From positions 62,001-126,000 of the forward strand of contig NZ_JAJLLW010000009.1 in the NCBI RefSeq assembly GCF_020991005.1: a stretch of DNA of 64,000 nucleotides, read 5' to 3'. The DNA is from Halomonas sp. CUBES01. Lineage in GTDB: Bacteria; Pseudomonadota; Gammaproteobacteria; Pseudomonadales; Halomonadaceae. The first letter of the stretch is position 1. Each line of letters begins with the position of its first letter. The notes beneath the pieces are model-generated. The model was not told where the DNA came from and did not search any database. It was given only the letters and a program-made list of their open reading frames with translations. Positions 20,444-30,937 of the stretch are shown here, in pieces. Made by a program: the position numbers and the translations under genes.

Positions 20444-22024
20444 TTAGTGCCTGGTCAGGTCACGGAGGGTCAGCCGTGACGGCTGGCTGTTCGCGGCGTG
20501 GCCGGGCCAGTCGGAGCTGAAGTGTAAGCCTCGCGACTCATGGCGCTGCTGCGCGGCGATGACCGTCAAGCGGGCAAGGTTGGTCAGTTGCTGCAAGCGC
20601 TGTAAGTCAGCGGTCGTCTGCGTCGCGCTGATCTCGGCAAGGTTGCTGTCAATGTCGTCGAGGACAGCGCTTGCGGAAGCAAGGCCCGCAACACTTCTTA
20701 CTATGGCCACGTGCTGACTCATGGTGACGCGCAATTGTTGGCGAAGCGCCGCCACCTGAGCGTCGATGTCGCCCTCGGCGGCGGGCAGGGTGGGCGGCTT
20801 GACGTCGAAGTCCTGCTGGACCGGTGCGGCTGCCTGGATGGTCTGCGCGCAACTGCGGGCAAATACCAGGCATTCGAGCAGCGAGTTGCTGGCCATCCGA
20901 TTGGCGCCATGCAGCCCCGTGCAGGCGGTTTCGCCAATGGCGAAGAGCCCCGGTACGCCGGTAGCCCCGCTGAGGTCAGTCGCGACGCCACCGCAGCTAT
21001 AGTGGGCGGCGGGCACTACCGGAATCGGCTGCTGGGTAATATCCAGGCCGCGCGATGCGCAGTGGGCCTGAATGGTCGGGAAATGATGGTGAATCGCCTC
21101 CACGCCCAAGTGGCGGACGTCCAGCCAGACGTGGGGCAGCGCCTGTTGCTGTATTTCAGCGTCAATGGCGCGCGCCACTACATCCCGGGGGGCGAGTTCC
21201 GCTCTCGCGTCGAGCGCCGGCATGAAACGCTCGCCGGCCGCGTTGAGCAAGTAGCCGCCTTCGCCTCGCACGGCTTCGCTGATCAGAAACGCGGGGCCCT
21301 CGGGGTCGTACAGGCAGGTAGGGTGAAACTGCTGAAACTCCAGATTCATCAGGGTAGCGCCCAGCTCTGCCGCCATGATCATGCCTTCACCGCTGCTCGG
21401 AGCGGGGGTGGTGGTGTGCAGGTAAAGCCCGCTGGCGCCTCCGGTGGCCAGCACCGTGTGGCGGGCCGTCAAGGCATGCCATTGCTGCTGCTCGTCCAGT
21501 GCATTGGCGCCTATGCAGGCGCCCTGGGCATCTTGGAGTAATCCCGTGACGCTGAGCTGGTGGTGCTGGCGGATATTGGGATGGGCCATGACGCGCTTTA
21601 GTAGCGTATCCACCACGGCACGACCGGTGGCGTCGTCGGCGTGAATGATCCGTCGGGCGTTATGCCCCCCTTCGCGAGTCAGGTGAAAAGGGTAGCGCGC
21701 ATCGGCGGCATGATCCGGGGTAAAGGGGACGCCGCTATCTATCAGCCAGGCGATGGCTTCCGGGCCGCTTTCGACCGTGAAGCGGACGGCCGCTTCGTCG
21801 CATAGTCCATCACCGGCAATCAGGGTGTCGTTGACGTGGGCATCCACATGGTCGTCGGGGGAGAGTACTGCGGCAATCCCACCCTGCGCCCAGCGGCTCG
21901 CCCCCTTGTCATCCTGAGCCGGACGTATCAGCGCCACGCTGTGCGTATCGGCGACCGCCAGGGCCAAGGTCAATCCGGCAACGCCGCCACCGATGATCAG
22001 GATATCCGAGGAGGGCGTTGTCAT
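20444..22024 (-). CDS. nadB: L-aspartate oxidase
   Basis: First enzyme of NAD synthesis from aspartate: oxidises L-Asp to iminoaspartate with FAD. The 526-residue protein has the dinucleotide fold IIGGGVAGLTLALAVA at the start, the SRWAQGGIAAVL segment, TVLATGGASGLYLHTT and the flavin-binding HGANRMASNSLLECLVFAR. The order nadB then RpoE genes common elsewhere is absent here. It converges on ygfX with only 19 bp between the stops. Confidence 0.96.
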   Translation of the reverse strand: MTTPSSDILIIGGGVAGLTLALAVADTHSVALIRPAQDDKGASRWAQGGIAAVLSPDDHVDAHVNDTLIAGDGLCDEAAVRFTVESGPEAIAWLIDSGVPFTPDHAADARYPFHLTREGGHNARRIIHADDATGRAVVDTLLKRVMAHPNIRQHHQLSVTGLLQDAQGACIGANALDEQQQWHALTARHTVLATGGASGLYLHTTTPAPSSGEGMIMAAELGATLMNLEFQQFHPTCLYDPEGPAFLISEAVRGEGGYLLNAAGERFMPALDARAELAPRDVVARAIDAEIQQQALPHVWLDVRHLGVEAIHHHFPTIQAHCASRGLDITQQPIPVVPAAHYSCGGVATDLSGATGVPGLFAIGETACTGLHGANRMASNSLLECLVFARSCAQTIQAAAPVQQDFDVKPPTLPAAEGDIDAQVAALRQQLRVTMSQHVAIVRSVAGLASASAVLDDIDSNLAEISATQTTADLQRLQQLTNLARLTVIAAQQRHESRGLHFSSDWPGHAANSQPSRLTLRDLTRH

Positions 22025-22223
22025 GGGGAGCTCCTTAGCAGGCGTGTCCTAAAGATCCCATCGAAGTGGCCAGGGGTGGCTGATGATCGTTGGGCGAAGG
22101 CAGGCATGATAGCGCGGTGTCGGACAGATGGCGATGACGGGCATCGATTTATCTAAGGACAAGAATGACGACAGACGACACTAAGGACTGGAAAAATCGA
22201 AGAAAGCGGGGATGGCTACATAA

Positions 22224-22310
22224 TGGTGCCCGGAGCCGGACTTGAACCGGCACGGGGTTACCCCCGAGAGATTTTAAGTCTCTTGCGTCTACCAATTTCG
22301 CCATCCGGGC
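22224..22310 (-). tRNA. tRNA-Leu (UAA)
   Basis: An 87-base tRNA with a long variable arm. The acceptor GCCCGGA pairs with TCCGGGC and the CCA end is encoded. The anticodon loop reads CTTAAAA, so the anticodon is TAA. Read on the reverse strand, third of the Gly-Cys-Leu cluster. Confidence 0.97.
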
Positions 22311-22343
22311 AGCGCAACGACGAGTATCGGTGCACAGAAAAAG

Positions 22344-22417
22344 TGGAGGCTGGAGTCGGAATCGAACCGGCGTACACGGAGTTGCAGTCCGCTGCATAAC
22401 CACTCTGCCATCCAGCC
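22344..22417 (-). tRNA. tRNA-Cys (GCA)
   Basis: A 74-base tRNA with acceptor GGCTGGA, anticodon loop CTGCAAC (anticodon GCA) and an encoded CCA end. It lies between tRNA-Gly and tRNA-Leu, in the order common downstream of pgsA in Pseudomonas and Halomonas. Confidence 0.97.
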
Positions 22418-22429
22418 TCGTTGAGTCGT

Positions 22430-22504
22430 TGGAGCGGGAAAGGAGATTCGAACTCCCGACCCTCGCCTTGGCAAGGCGATGCTCTACCACTGAGCTATTC
22501 CCGC
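22430..22504 (-). tRNA. tRNA-Gly (GCC)
   Basis: A 75-base tRNA with acceptor GCGGGAA, anticodon loop TTGCCAA (anticodon GCC) and an encoded CCA end. First of the three tRNA genes in transcription direction, 84 bp after the pgsA stop. Confidence 0.97.
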
Positions 22505-22588
22505 TCGACTCGAGGGCGAATTATACGCAACGCATCGGGCATGTCAATCAAACATTTTACAGGAAAGCTACTTTGGCGAATCAGCCAC

Positions 22589-23137
22589 TTACATCGAACG
22601 GCTGAGGTGCGGCCAGGCGGATTTCAGGTACTGAATCATCGACCAGAGCGTCAGTATGGCCGCGGCGTAAAGAATGACCACGCCAAGCTGTGCCAGCGGG
22701 TGGTCGGGAGAAAATGCCAGCAGCACCAGCAGAGCCACCATCTGCAGGGTCGTCTTGAGCTTGCCGATCCAGGAAACCGCCACCATGCCGCGCTTGCCCA
22801 TTTCCGCCATCCACTCGCGCAGCGCTGAAATGACAATTTCACGCCCGATGATCACCAGCGCGGGAAGCGTGAGCACCATGGTGTCGAAACGTTCTACCAG
22901 CAAGGCCAGGGCAACGGCAACCATCAGCTTGTCGGCCACCGGATCAAGGAAGGCCCCGAACGGCGTTGACTGGTTCCAGCGTCGTGCCAGATAGCCGTCC
23001 AGCCAGTCGGTAATTGATGCCAGGGCAAACAGGCCAGCGGCGAGGGGCATGCTCCAGCTGAAGGGCAGATAAAACAGCACCACCAGCAGGGGGATGAACG
23101 CGATTCTAGCGAGCGTCAGGATGTTGGGTATGTTCAT
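22589..23137 (-). CDS. pgsA: CDP-diacylglycerol-glycerol-3-phosphate 3-phosphatidyltransferase
   Basis: Makes phosphatidylglycerol phosphate at the inner membrane. The 182-residue protein has the CDP-alcohol phosphatidyltransferase motif with its Asp residues in DWLDGYLARRWNQ and GAFLDPVADK, and about five to six membrane helices. The ATG at 23135-23137 (MNIPNILTLARI) is the usual family start; the open frame reaches 26 codons further upstream without similarity to the family. Confidence 0.95.
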   Translation of the reverse strand: MNIPNILTLARIAFIPLLVVLFYLPFSWSMPLAAGLFALASITDWLDGYLARRWNQSTPFGAFLDPVADKLMVAVALALLVERFDTMVLTLPALVIIGREIVISALREWMAEMGKRGMVAVSWIGKLKTTLQMVALLVLLAFSPDHPLAQLGVVILYAAAILTLWSMIQYLKSAWPHLSRSM

Positions 23138-23232
23138 CGCGAGGTGCGATCCTTGCCGTGGAGTCGTGGAAATAAAATGGTGTGGCGCTATTCTATCTGC
23201 CTTGGCCGATGGCATCCATGTTCGCGATGCGT

Positions 23233-25047
23233 TTATCCATGCAGGGCACGATAAATACTCTCGGCCAAGGCGTCGCTGATGCCCGGAACGCGGGCCAGTT
23301 CGGCGCTGCTGGCTTTTTGCACGCCTTGCAGTCCGCCGAAGAAGCGCAACAGTTCACGCCGCCGCTTGGGGCCGACCTTGGGGATATCCTGGAGCGTCGA
23401 GGTGCGGCGTGCCTTGTCGCGCTGGGCGCGGTGGCCGGCAATGGCAAAGCGGTGCGACTCGTCACGGATATGCTGAATCAGGTGCAGCGCCGGCGATGCC
23501 GGGTCGAGAGGCACTGGCGTCTCGGGGGTGTCAAGAAAGACACTTTCAAGGCCGGCCTTGCGGGTCGTGCCTTTGGCGACGCCGAGCAGCGTGATCGTGT
23601 GGATGTCCAGCGTCTCCAGCACCTCCCTGGCCATATTCAGCTGTCCCTTGCCGCCATCGACAATCAGGATGTCCGGCGGGGTCGCCTCGTCGTTCTTGAT
23701 CCGCTTGAGGCGCCGCGTCAGGGCCTGTTGCATGGCGGCGTAATCATCGCCTGCCGCCACGCCTTCAATGCGGAAGTGACGATAGTCGCTTTTGCGCGGG
23801 CCCTGCTGGTCAAACACCACGCAGGAGGCCACCGTTGCCTCACCGTGGCTGTGGCTGATGTCGAAGCACTCCAGCCGCTGGGGGGGCGTTTCAAGCCCCA
23901 GAGCCTGCTGTAGGGCGCTGAAGCGCTCGCTCAACTGGCTTTGATTGGCAAGCTGTGCGTCAAGCTGCTGCTCGGCGTTGGTCATGGCCAAGTGCTGCCA
24001 CTGGGCGCGATGACCCCGCACCTGGCTGGTGACACGGATACGTTTGCCGGCGTGTTGGGAGAGGGCATCCGCCAGCAGGGCAGCCTCTTCGAGCGGGTGG
24101 CTGGTGATCACCTCGCTGGGGATGTTGTGCGGCTGGCCAAGGTAGTACTGGCTGACGACCTCGGCAAGCAGCAGCTCCGGCGTCAGGTCGAGGTCGTTTC
24201 TGGGCATGTGGTGGCGCGCGCCGAGTAACCGTCCGTCGCGCACGCTCAACACCGAAATGCCCAGGGCGCCAGGGCGCTTGGCCAGCGCGAAGATGTCCGC
24301 GTCACCGCTTTCGGTGTCGACGAACTGGCGCTGCTGGAGCTTGCGTAGCTGCTGAATCTGGTCGCGGAAGCGGGCGGCCTCCTCGAAATCCAGCGCCTGG
24401 CTTGCCGCCTCCATCGACGCGCTGAGCGCCTGAGTGACGTGCTCGCTCTTGCCCTCGAGGCACATCACGGCGTGCTCGACGTCACGGCGGTAATCCTCGG
24501 CGGAGATGTAGCCAACGCAGGGCGCGCTGCAGCGTTGGATCTGATACTGCAGGCAGGGACGCGAGCGATGCGCGAAAACGCTGTCTTCGCAGTTGCGGAT
24601 GCGAAAGATCTTTTGCATCAGGGCAAGGCTTTCGCGAACCGCGCCACTGCTGGGGTAAGGCCCCAGATAGCGGCCGTCGTCGCGCCGCTGACGGGCGCGT
24701 TTGTATTCAAGGGCAGGATAGGGATGCCGGTCGCTGACAAACACGAAAGGGTATGACTTGTCGTCGCGCAGCAGGATGTTATAGGGCGGGCGCAGTTCCT
24801 TGATCAGCGTCTGCTCGAGCAATAGCGCTTCCGTTTCGCTGCGCGTGACGGTGACCTGGACATCCGCGATGCGTGCCACCATGGCCTGGGTCTTGGCGTT
24901 GAGCTGGCCGCGAAAATAGCTGGCCAGGCGAGCTTTCAAACGCTTTGCCTTGCCGACATAGAGGGTGTCGCCCGATGCATCCAGCATGCGGTAGACGCCG
25001 GGTGACGTACTTACCGTGCTTAAAAATGTCTTGGCATCAAAGGTCAT
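23233..25047 (-). CDS. uvrC: UvrABC system protein C
   Basis: The nuclease subunit of nucleotide excision repair; it cuts on both sides of the lesion. The 604-residue protein has an N-terminal GIY-YIG nuclease domain (GVYRMLDASGDTLYVGKAK), a zinc-like Cys cluster region (CEDSVFAHRSRPCLQYQIQRC), a UVR motif near residue 205, an RNase H-like C-terminal nuclease (ECFDISHSHGEA) and two terminal helix-hairpin-helix units. ATG 25047 is preferred to the TTG two codons upstream. It follows the gacA-like gene by 49 bp. Confidence 0.96.
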   Translation of the reverse strand: MTFDAKTFLSTVSTSPGVYRMLDASGDTLYVGKAKRLKARLASYFRGQLNAKTQAMVARIADVQVTVTRSETEALLLEQTLIKELRPPYNILLRDDKSYPFVFVSDRHPYPALEYKRARQRRDDGRYLGPYPSSGAVRESLALMQKIFRIRNCEDSVFAHRSRPCLQYQIQRCSAPCVGYISAEDYRRDVEHAVMCLEGKSEHVTQALSASMEAASQALDFEEAARFRDQIQQLRKLQQRQFVDTESGDADIFALAKRPGALGISVLSVRDGRLLGARHHMPRNDLDLTPELLLAEVVSQYYLGQPHNIPSEVITSHPLEEAALLADALSQHAGKRIRVTSQVRGHRAQWQHLAMTNAEQQLDAQLANQSQLSERFSALQQALGLETPPQRLECFDISHSHGEATVASCVVFDQQGPRKSDYRHFRIEGVAAGDDYAAMQQALTRRLKRIKNDEATPPDILIVDGGKGQLNMAREVLETLDIHTITLLGVAKGTTRKAGLESVFLDTPETPVPLDPASPALHLIQHIRDESHRFAIAGHRAQRDKARRTSTLQDIPKVGPKRRRELLRFFGGLQGVQKASSAELARVPGISDALAESIYRALHG

Positions 25048-25096
25048 AGTCAAACGTTGTAGCCTTCAGAATCGACGAGTGGTCAGGTCAATGGGG

Positions 25097-25747
25097 TCAG
25101 CCTTCCGCCCGTTCAAACCCGTCAACCAGGCCGTGGCGCAGCGCAAGGTGTGTCAGTTCCACGTCGGTGGCTACCTGGAGCTTTTCAAACAGGCGGTAGC
25201 GGTAGGTGTTGACCGTTTTGGGGCTCAGGTGCAGGCGATCGGAAATATCCTGAACCCGCTGGCAGTTGACGATCATCAGCGCTATCTGTAGCTCGCGGTG
25301 CGACAGCTGGGTAAAGGGGCTGTCTTCGGTGTGGAAGTGTAGCATGGCGAGGCGCTGAGCAATTTCCTGGCTGATGTAGCGGCGGCCGTGAAACACGTCA
25401 CGAATGGCGCTGACCATTTCAGCGGCGTCGGTGCCCTTGCTCAGGAAGCCGGAGGCGCCGGCTTCTAGCATGCGTCGTGCGACGTTGTCCTCCAGGTGCC
25501 CGGTCAGGATCAATACCTTGATATCTTCCATCCCGCGGTGGATGCGGCGGGTGGCTTCCAGGCCGCCGATCCCCGGCATGCGTATGTCCATGAGCACAAT
25601 GTCGGGCCTCAGCTGGCGGCATTTGGACACGGCGCTTTCGCCGTCATCCACTTCGCCCACGATCCGGATGTCGCTCTCGTCATTGAGCAGGTGGGCGATG
25701 CTTGTTCTCACCAGGTGGTGATCATCGGCGATTAAAACGTTGATCAA
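25097..25747 (-). CDS. gacA: GacA/UvrY-type response regulator
   Basis: A 216-residue two-component regulator: receiver domain with acidic pair Asp8/Asp9 and phosphorylation site Asp54 (VLMDIRMPG), then a LuxR-type HTH (LSHRELQIALMIVNCQRVQDISDRLHLSPKTVNTYRYRLFEKL). Its place before uvrC is diagnostic of GacA/UvrY, which in relatives is driven by the GacS/BarA kinase and controls Rsm/Csr small RNAs. Neither the kinase nor an Rsm-like RNA is seen in the window. Confidence 0.94.
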   Translation of the reverse strand: MINVLIADDHHLVRTSIAHLLNDESDIRIVGEVDDGESAVSKCRQLRPDIVLMDIRMPGIGGLEATRRIHRGMEDIKVLILTGHLEDNVARRMLEAGASGFLSKGTDAAEMVSAIRDVFHGRRYISQEIAQRLAMLHFHTEDSPFTQLSHRELQIALMIVNCQRVQDISDRLHLSPKTVNTYRYRLFEKLQVATDVELTHLALRHGLVDGFERAEG

Positions 25748-25936
25748 AGGACAAGCTCCTGTATTGAGACGTCACAATACACATGCGTGTGGATTCCAGA
25801 AGCTGGGTCGATGTCGCGTGCGCCCCATCAGCCGCCAAACAAGCTGGCTACTCCGGCTATATGACCCTGTCATGCCCTCTAGAGTGCCACAGCTATCGGT
25901 AAAGGAGAATTAGTAAGCAATGAAATGCGTAAAACC

Positions 25937-25965
25937 TTGACCTGCGAGACCTTGCGTCGTAGTAT
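25937..25965 (+). promoter_or_regulatory. Promoter of tRNA-Ala
   Basis: TTGACC (25937-25942) and TAGTAT (25960-25965) with a 17-base spacer and a GC-rich discriminator after it, as expected of a stringently controlled stable-RNA promoter. The tRNA begins 29 bases after the -10. Confidence 0.75.
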
Positions 25966-25993
25966 GCGCCTCGCTGTTGCAACGACAGCGTGT

Positions 25994-26069
25994 GGGGCCT
26001 TAGCTCAGCTGGGAGAGCGCAACACTGGCAGTGTTGAGGTCAGCGGTTCGATCCCGCTAGGCTCCACCA
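25994..26069 (+). tRNA. tRNA-Ala (GGC)
   Basis: A 76-base tRNA with acceptor GGGGCCT, anticodon loop CTGGCAG (anticodon GGC) and encoded CCA. It stands alone and has its own promoter and terminator. Confidence 0.97.
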
Positions 26070-26077
26070 AGACACCG

Positions 26078-26118
26078 AAAAAACGCCCTGTCGGTTCTGC
26101 TGACAGGGCGTTTTTTTT
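26078..26118. terminator. Bidirectional terminator
   Basis: AACGCCCTGTC pairs with GACAGGGCGTT around a 9-base loop, with A6 before and T8 after. It ends tRNA-Ala transcripts on the plus strand and those of the repeat-protein gene on the reverse strand. Confidence 0.93.
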
Positions 26119-26150
26119 GGGCTGCGTATTGGATGTGAAGCAAGTGGCTA

Positions 26151-26417
26151 TTAGCGTCTGGCTTCGCCCTCTGCTTCGCCCTCTGCTTCGCCCTCTGCTT
26201 CGCCCTCTGCTTCGCCCTCTGCTTCGCCTTCTGAACCCGCTTCCGGCCCAGCTTCCGCTTCGGCCGAGGCGAACATGTAATAACCTGTTTCCGGAGTGGT
26301 GTCCGAGTAGATGGCGTGGGCGGCGGAAATGCCGACCACAATGGCAACCGCCGGTACGCTGTAGGCCATCCCCTTGGAAAGGCTGTCGAGCAGGTTTCGC
26401 CGCGTGTTCTGAGTCAT
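26151..26417 (-). CDS. Small membrane or exported protein with Gly-Glu-Ala-Glu repeats, unknown function
   Basis: An 88-residue protein I do not recognise. Residues 1-37 look like a signal or anchor: positively charged MTQNTRRNLLDSLSKG, then hydrophobic MAYSVPAVAIVVGISAAHA with a possible cleavage after AHA. The rest is acidic, ending in six perfect or near-perfect four-residue units GEAE and a basic RR tail. GGAG lies 8 bases before the ATG at 26417. It is 33 bp after the DoxX gene and probably in one operon with it. The repeat makes length variation likely. The open frame is supported by a good ribosome-binding site, the hydrophobic helix and a terminator right behind it, but not by a known family. 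Confidence 0.7.
   Translation of the reverse strand: MTQNTRRNLLDSLSKGMAYSVPAVAIVVGISAAHAIYSDTTPETGYYMFASAEAEAGPEAGSEGEAEGEAEGEAEGEAEGEAEGEARR
26161..26232. repeat. 12-bp tandem repeat, six copies
   Basis: GCTTCGCCCTCT is repeated five times exactly (26161-26220) and once with one change (26221-26232). Read on the reverse strand it encodes the Gly-Glu-Ala-Glu units. The unit is a multiple of three, so copy change keeps the frame. Confidence 0.97.
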
Positions 26418-26450
26418 CACAATATCTCCATCCGGGTGGGTTGTGGCTGC

Positions 26451-26879
26451 CTAGGCGCGGTTGCCCTTGGCTATCAGGTAAAGGGCAATCAGCAGGAGTG
26501 TGACCTGGAACATCATGCCGCCGAGCGGATGGCTGGGGGTGGCCATGAAGTGCCATTGTCCCCAGTGCTCCATGAAGATGGCGCCGAGCAGGATCGGCAC
26601 GGCGCCCAGCGCGCCAAGCCGGGTGACGACATCTCCCCGTTGTCCGGCAAGCCATCCGCCCGCCAGCACCAGCAAGCCGATGGCGAGCTCACCCAGCGCC
26701 ACTGCCAGCGCAATGATCACCGGAAGGTTCATCGCGCTGGCAAACCCCTGAATGCCGCTGCCGGTGAACTTATCAACGCCGGTGTAGAGAAAAATACTCG
26801 CCATGGCGAAGCGTAACAGCCAGTGTGCCCAGGGCACCTGCGGGCTGGTGTCGGCTGCGTTCAGCTGTGAGTTGGTCAT
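26451..26879 (-). CDS. DoxX family membrane protein
   Basis: A 142-residue protein with four membrane helices and DoxX features (LLRFAMASIFLYTGVDKFTGSGIQGF, GELAIGLLVLAGGW, GQWHFMATPSHP). DoxX proteins are linked to redox or thiosulphate metabolism and to small exported peptides in several systems, but the activity is not defined. It is encoded directly ahead of the GEAE repeat protein. It begins with ATG at 26877-26879 after GGGGGAGACTCACTC. Confidence 0.85.
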   Translation of the reverse strand: MTNSQLNAADTSPQVPWAHWLLRFAMASIFLYTGVDKFTGSGIQGFASAMNLPVIIALAVALGELAIGLLVLAGGWLAGQRGDVVTRLGALGAVPILLGAIFMEHWGQWHFMATPSHPLGGMMFQVTLLLIALYLIAKGNRA

Positions 26880-27032
26880 GAGTGAGTCTCCCCCGTCTTA
26901 AATCGTGTATGCATGCTCCCTTCCTCCTCTTGATGGGCTGTACATCGTTAGGTCGGAGTTAAGTGGGCATCCTTACAGCAAGGAGAGCAAAAAATCGGAT
27001 GTAATCTTTGGGGGAGGGGCTTGGTGAGGGGC

Positions 27033-27055
27033 GGGGGAGGTATCTCCCCCGTTTT
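27033..27055. terminator. Possible terminator stem downstream of argF
   Basis: GGGGGAG (27033-27039) and CTCCCCC (27044-27050) around the loop GTAT, with GTTTTC after. The T run is on the plus strand, whereas argF is on the reverse strand, so the direction does not fit well. The gap 26880-27072 holds no other feature I can see. Confidence 0.4.
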
Positions 27056-27072
27056 CAAGCGGCCACGGGGCG

Positions 27073-27999
27073 TCAGGCCTGAGGACTGACCTTGCCCAGC
27101 AGCAGGAATTCGATAAGTGCCTTTTGGGCATGAAGGCGATTGCCGGCTTCTTGCCAAACCACGGCACGCGGATCGTCAAGCAGCGTGTGGCTGATTTCTT
27201 CACCGCGGTGGGCGGGCAGGCAATGAAGAAACAGCGCGTCGGGCTTGGCACTGTCGAGAAGGGCTTCGGTGACCTGAAAGCCAGCGAAATCCGCCTCGCG
27301 TTTGGCCTGCTCTTCTTCCTGGCCCATGGACGCCCAGACGTCGGTGGTTATAAGGTCGGCATCCTTGGCGGCGGCTTGCGGGTCGTGCATCAGGCTTACC
27401 TGGTCACCGGCAGCGGCCATGATATCGGCCCGCGGCTCGTAGCCCTTGGGGCAGCACACCCGCAGGTGAAAGCCGAACTGACGCGCGGCATTGATCCACG
27501 AATGGCACATGTTGTTGCCGTCGCCGATCCATACCGCCGTGCGGCCTTTAACGCTGCCGCGTAGCTCGGTCCAGGTCATGACGTCGGCGAGCAGCTGGCA
27601 GGGATGGTAGTCGTCGCTCAGCGCGTTGATTACCGGCACATCGCTGGCCTTGGCGAAGGTTTCCAGCCCGGCGTGGGAGAAGGTGCGGATCATCACGGCA
27701 TCGACCATCTCGGCCAGTACGCGGGCGGTGTCTTCGATGGGCTCGCCGCGGCCCAGCTGCGTATCGCGGGGAGACAGAAACAGCGCATGGCCGCCAAACT
27801 GCGCCATGGCGGTTTCGAACGACACCCGCGTCCGGGTCGATGATTTCTCGAAAATCATCGCCAGCGTCCGGTTGGGCAGCGGCGTATAGCGAGGGCCCTG
27901 GGCCTTCAAATTGCTCTTGATGGTGATGGCACGCTGGATCAAGTAGTGCAATTCGTCGGGCGTTAAGTCCAGTAATGTCAGAAAATGGCGTGTCGCCAT
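27073..27999 (-). CDS. argF: Ornithine carbamoyltransferase
   Basis: Makes citrulline from ornithine and carbamoyl phosphate in arginine synthesis. The 308-residue protein has the carbamoyl-phosphate loop SSTRTR, HPCQ and the ornithine-binding HCLPAHRG. I start at the ATG 27997-27999 ([17 protein letters not shown]) with GGAG in front; the open frame extends far upstream through the grxD region, but that part is a shadow. Confidence 0.96.
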   Translation of the reverse strand: MATRHFLTLLDLTPDELHYLIQRAITIKSNLKAQGPRYTPLPNRTLAMIFEKSSTRTRVSFETAMAQFGGHALFLSPRDTQLGRGEPIEDTARVLAEMVDAVMIRTFSHAGLETFAKASDVPVINALSDDYHPCQLLADVMTWTELRGSVKGRTAVWIGDGNNMCHSWINAARQFGFHLRVCCPKGYEPRADIMAAAGDQVSLMHDPQAAAKDADLITTDVWASMGQEEEQAKREADFAGFQVTEALLDSAKPDALFLHCLPAHRGEEISHTLLDDPRAVVWQEAGNRLHAQKALIEFLLLGKVSPQA

Positions 28000-28179
28000 G
28001 AAGGTAGTCTCCGCGCAAAAACCCCATCCTAGCGATGCCCTGGGGGATGCGCAACGTGGTAGGCACGCGTAGAATGGCGAACACCCGTTAAGGTTGAGCG
28101 ATACGCTCGGGTATTTCATGATGATGCCCTGCATGCTGCACGACAAATCATTTGCCATGATCAAGACTAGGAGACTGCA

Positions 28180-28530
28180 ATGAGCACAACAGCCGAAAAC
28201 ATTCAGCGCCAGATCAGCGAAAACCCGATCCTGATTTACATGAAAGGCACGCCTCAACTGCCCCAGTGCGGTTTTTCGGCCCAGACCGTTCAGGCACTGA
28301 TGAGCTGTGGTGAGCGTTTTGCGTTCGTTAACGTGCTGGATAACCCGGACATTCGCGCCGAGCTGCCGAAAATCGCCAGCTGGCCCACCTTCCCGCAGCT
28401 GTGGGTGGAAGGCGAGCTGGTCGGTGGGTGCGATATCGTCGTTGAGATGCATCAGAACGGCGAGCTGGAAACGCTGGTAAAAGAAGCGGGGCAACGCGCT
28501 GCGGCCAATGAGAGCGGCGACAACGCCTGA
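28180..28530 (+). CDS. grxD: Monothiol glutaredoxin Grx4
   Basis: A 116-residue CGFS-type glutaredoxin (active site PQCGFS, Cys30), with the glutathione-binding [20 protein letters not shown]. Such proteins carry and pass on 2Fe-2S clusters. AGGAGA precedes the ATG. It is divergent from argF. Confidence 0.96.
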   Translation: MSTTAENIQRQISENPILIYMKGTPQLPQCGFSAQTVQALMSCGERFAFVNVLDNPDIRAELPKIASWPTFPQLWVEGELVGGCDIVVEMHQNGELETLVKEAGQRAAANESGDNA

Positions 28531-28559
28531 CAGGCTTGCCAAGCCCGTGAGGTAGATGG

Positions 28560-28588
28560 TTGGCGGGTCGTGGCGCAGTCGCTAGAAT
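28560..28588 (+). promoter_or_regulatory. Promoter upstream of dnaX
   Basis: TTGGCG (28560-28565), 17-base spacer, TAGAAT (28583-28588). Transcription would start near 28595, giving a leader of about 80 bases that folds as described for 28598-28664. Confidence 0.65.
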
Positions 28589-28597
28589 ACGCTTTTG

Positions 28598-28664
28598 TCC
28601 TGGCGCTGGGGTGTCGATGGAGCAACCCTGAAACGCCCTAGTGACAAGCCACCCCGCCAAAGGA
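28598..28664 (+). promoter_or_regulatory. Leader hairpin over the dnaX ribosome-binding site
   Basis: Three stacked pairings: TCCT (28598-28601) with AGGA (28661-28664), GGC (28602-28604) with GCC (28656-28658), and GGGGTG (28608-28613) with CACCCC (28650-28655). The AGGA is the dnaX Shine-Dalgarno sequence. It occupies the place where Pseudomonas has the 4.5S RNA gene, but the conserved 4.5S core is not present. Confidence 0.5.
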
Positions 28665-28675
28665 TGTCATGCTCA

Positions 28676-30574
<1,899 letters not shown>

Positions 30575-30610
30575 CGCGGTGCAGTCAACCGATAATCGGA
30601 GAGTCTTATC

Positions 30611-30937
30611 ATGATGAAAGGCGGCATGGGCAACTTGATGAAACAGGCCCAAGAGATGCAGGAAAAAATGCAGCGTGCCCAAGAAGAAGTGGCCGATGCG
30701 GAAGTATTGGGCGAGGCCGGGGCCGGCATGGTGAGCGTTACCATGAATGGTCGCCACGACGTCATTTCGGTGGATATCGACCCAAGTGTCATGGAGGAAG
30801 ACAAGGAACTGCTAGAAGACCTGCTCGCCGCCGCAGTCAACGATGCGGTGCGCAAGGTTGAGGTCAGTTCCAAGGCCAAGATGGAAGAAGCCACCGCCGG
30901 GCTTGACTTGCCCCCGGGCTTCAAAATGCCCTTTTAA
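30611..30937 (+). CDS. ybaB: YbaB/EbfC nucleoid-associated protein
   Basis: A 108-residue dimeric DNA-binding protein with the family segments [26 protein letters not shown] and [14 protein letters not shown]. Its gene sits between dnaX and recR as in most bacteria, and it is thought to act in nucleoid structure or recombination. GGAG lies 8 bases before the ATG. Confidence 0.95.
   Translation: MMKGGMGNLMKQAQEMQEKMQRAQEEVADAEVLGEAGAGMVSVTMNGRHDVISVDIDPSVMEEDKELLEDLLAAAVNDAVRKVEVSSKAKMEEATAGLDLPPGFKMPF

Noticed and set aside
28595..28665. 4.5S RNA (ffs) gene before dnaX
   Set aside because: The place is right, but the conserved core (GGAAGG...AGCAGCC type) is absent on both strands.
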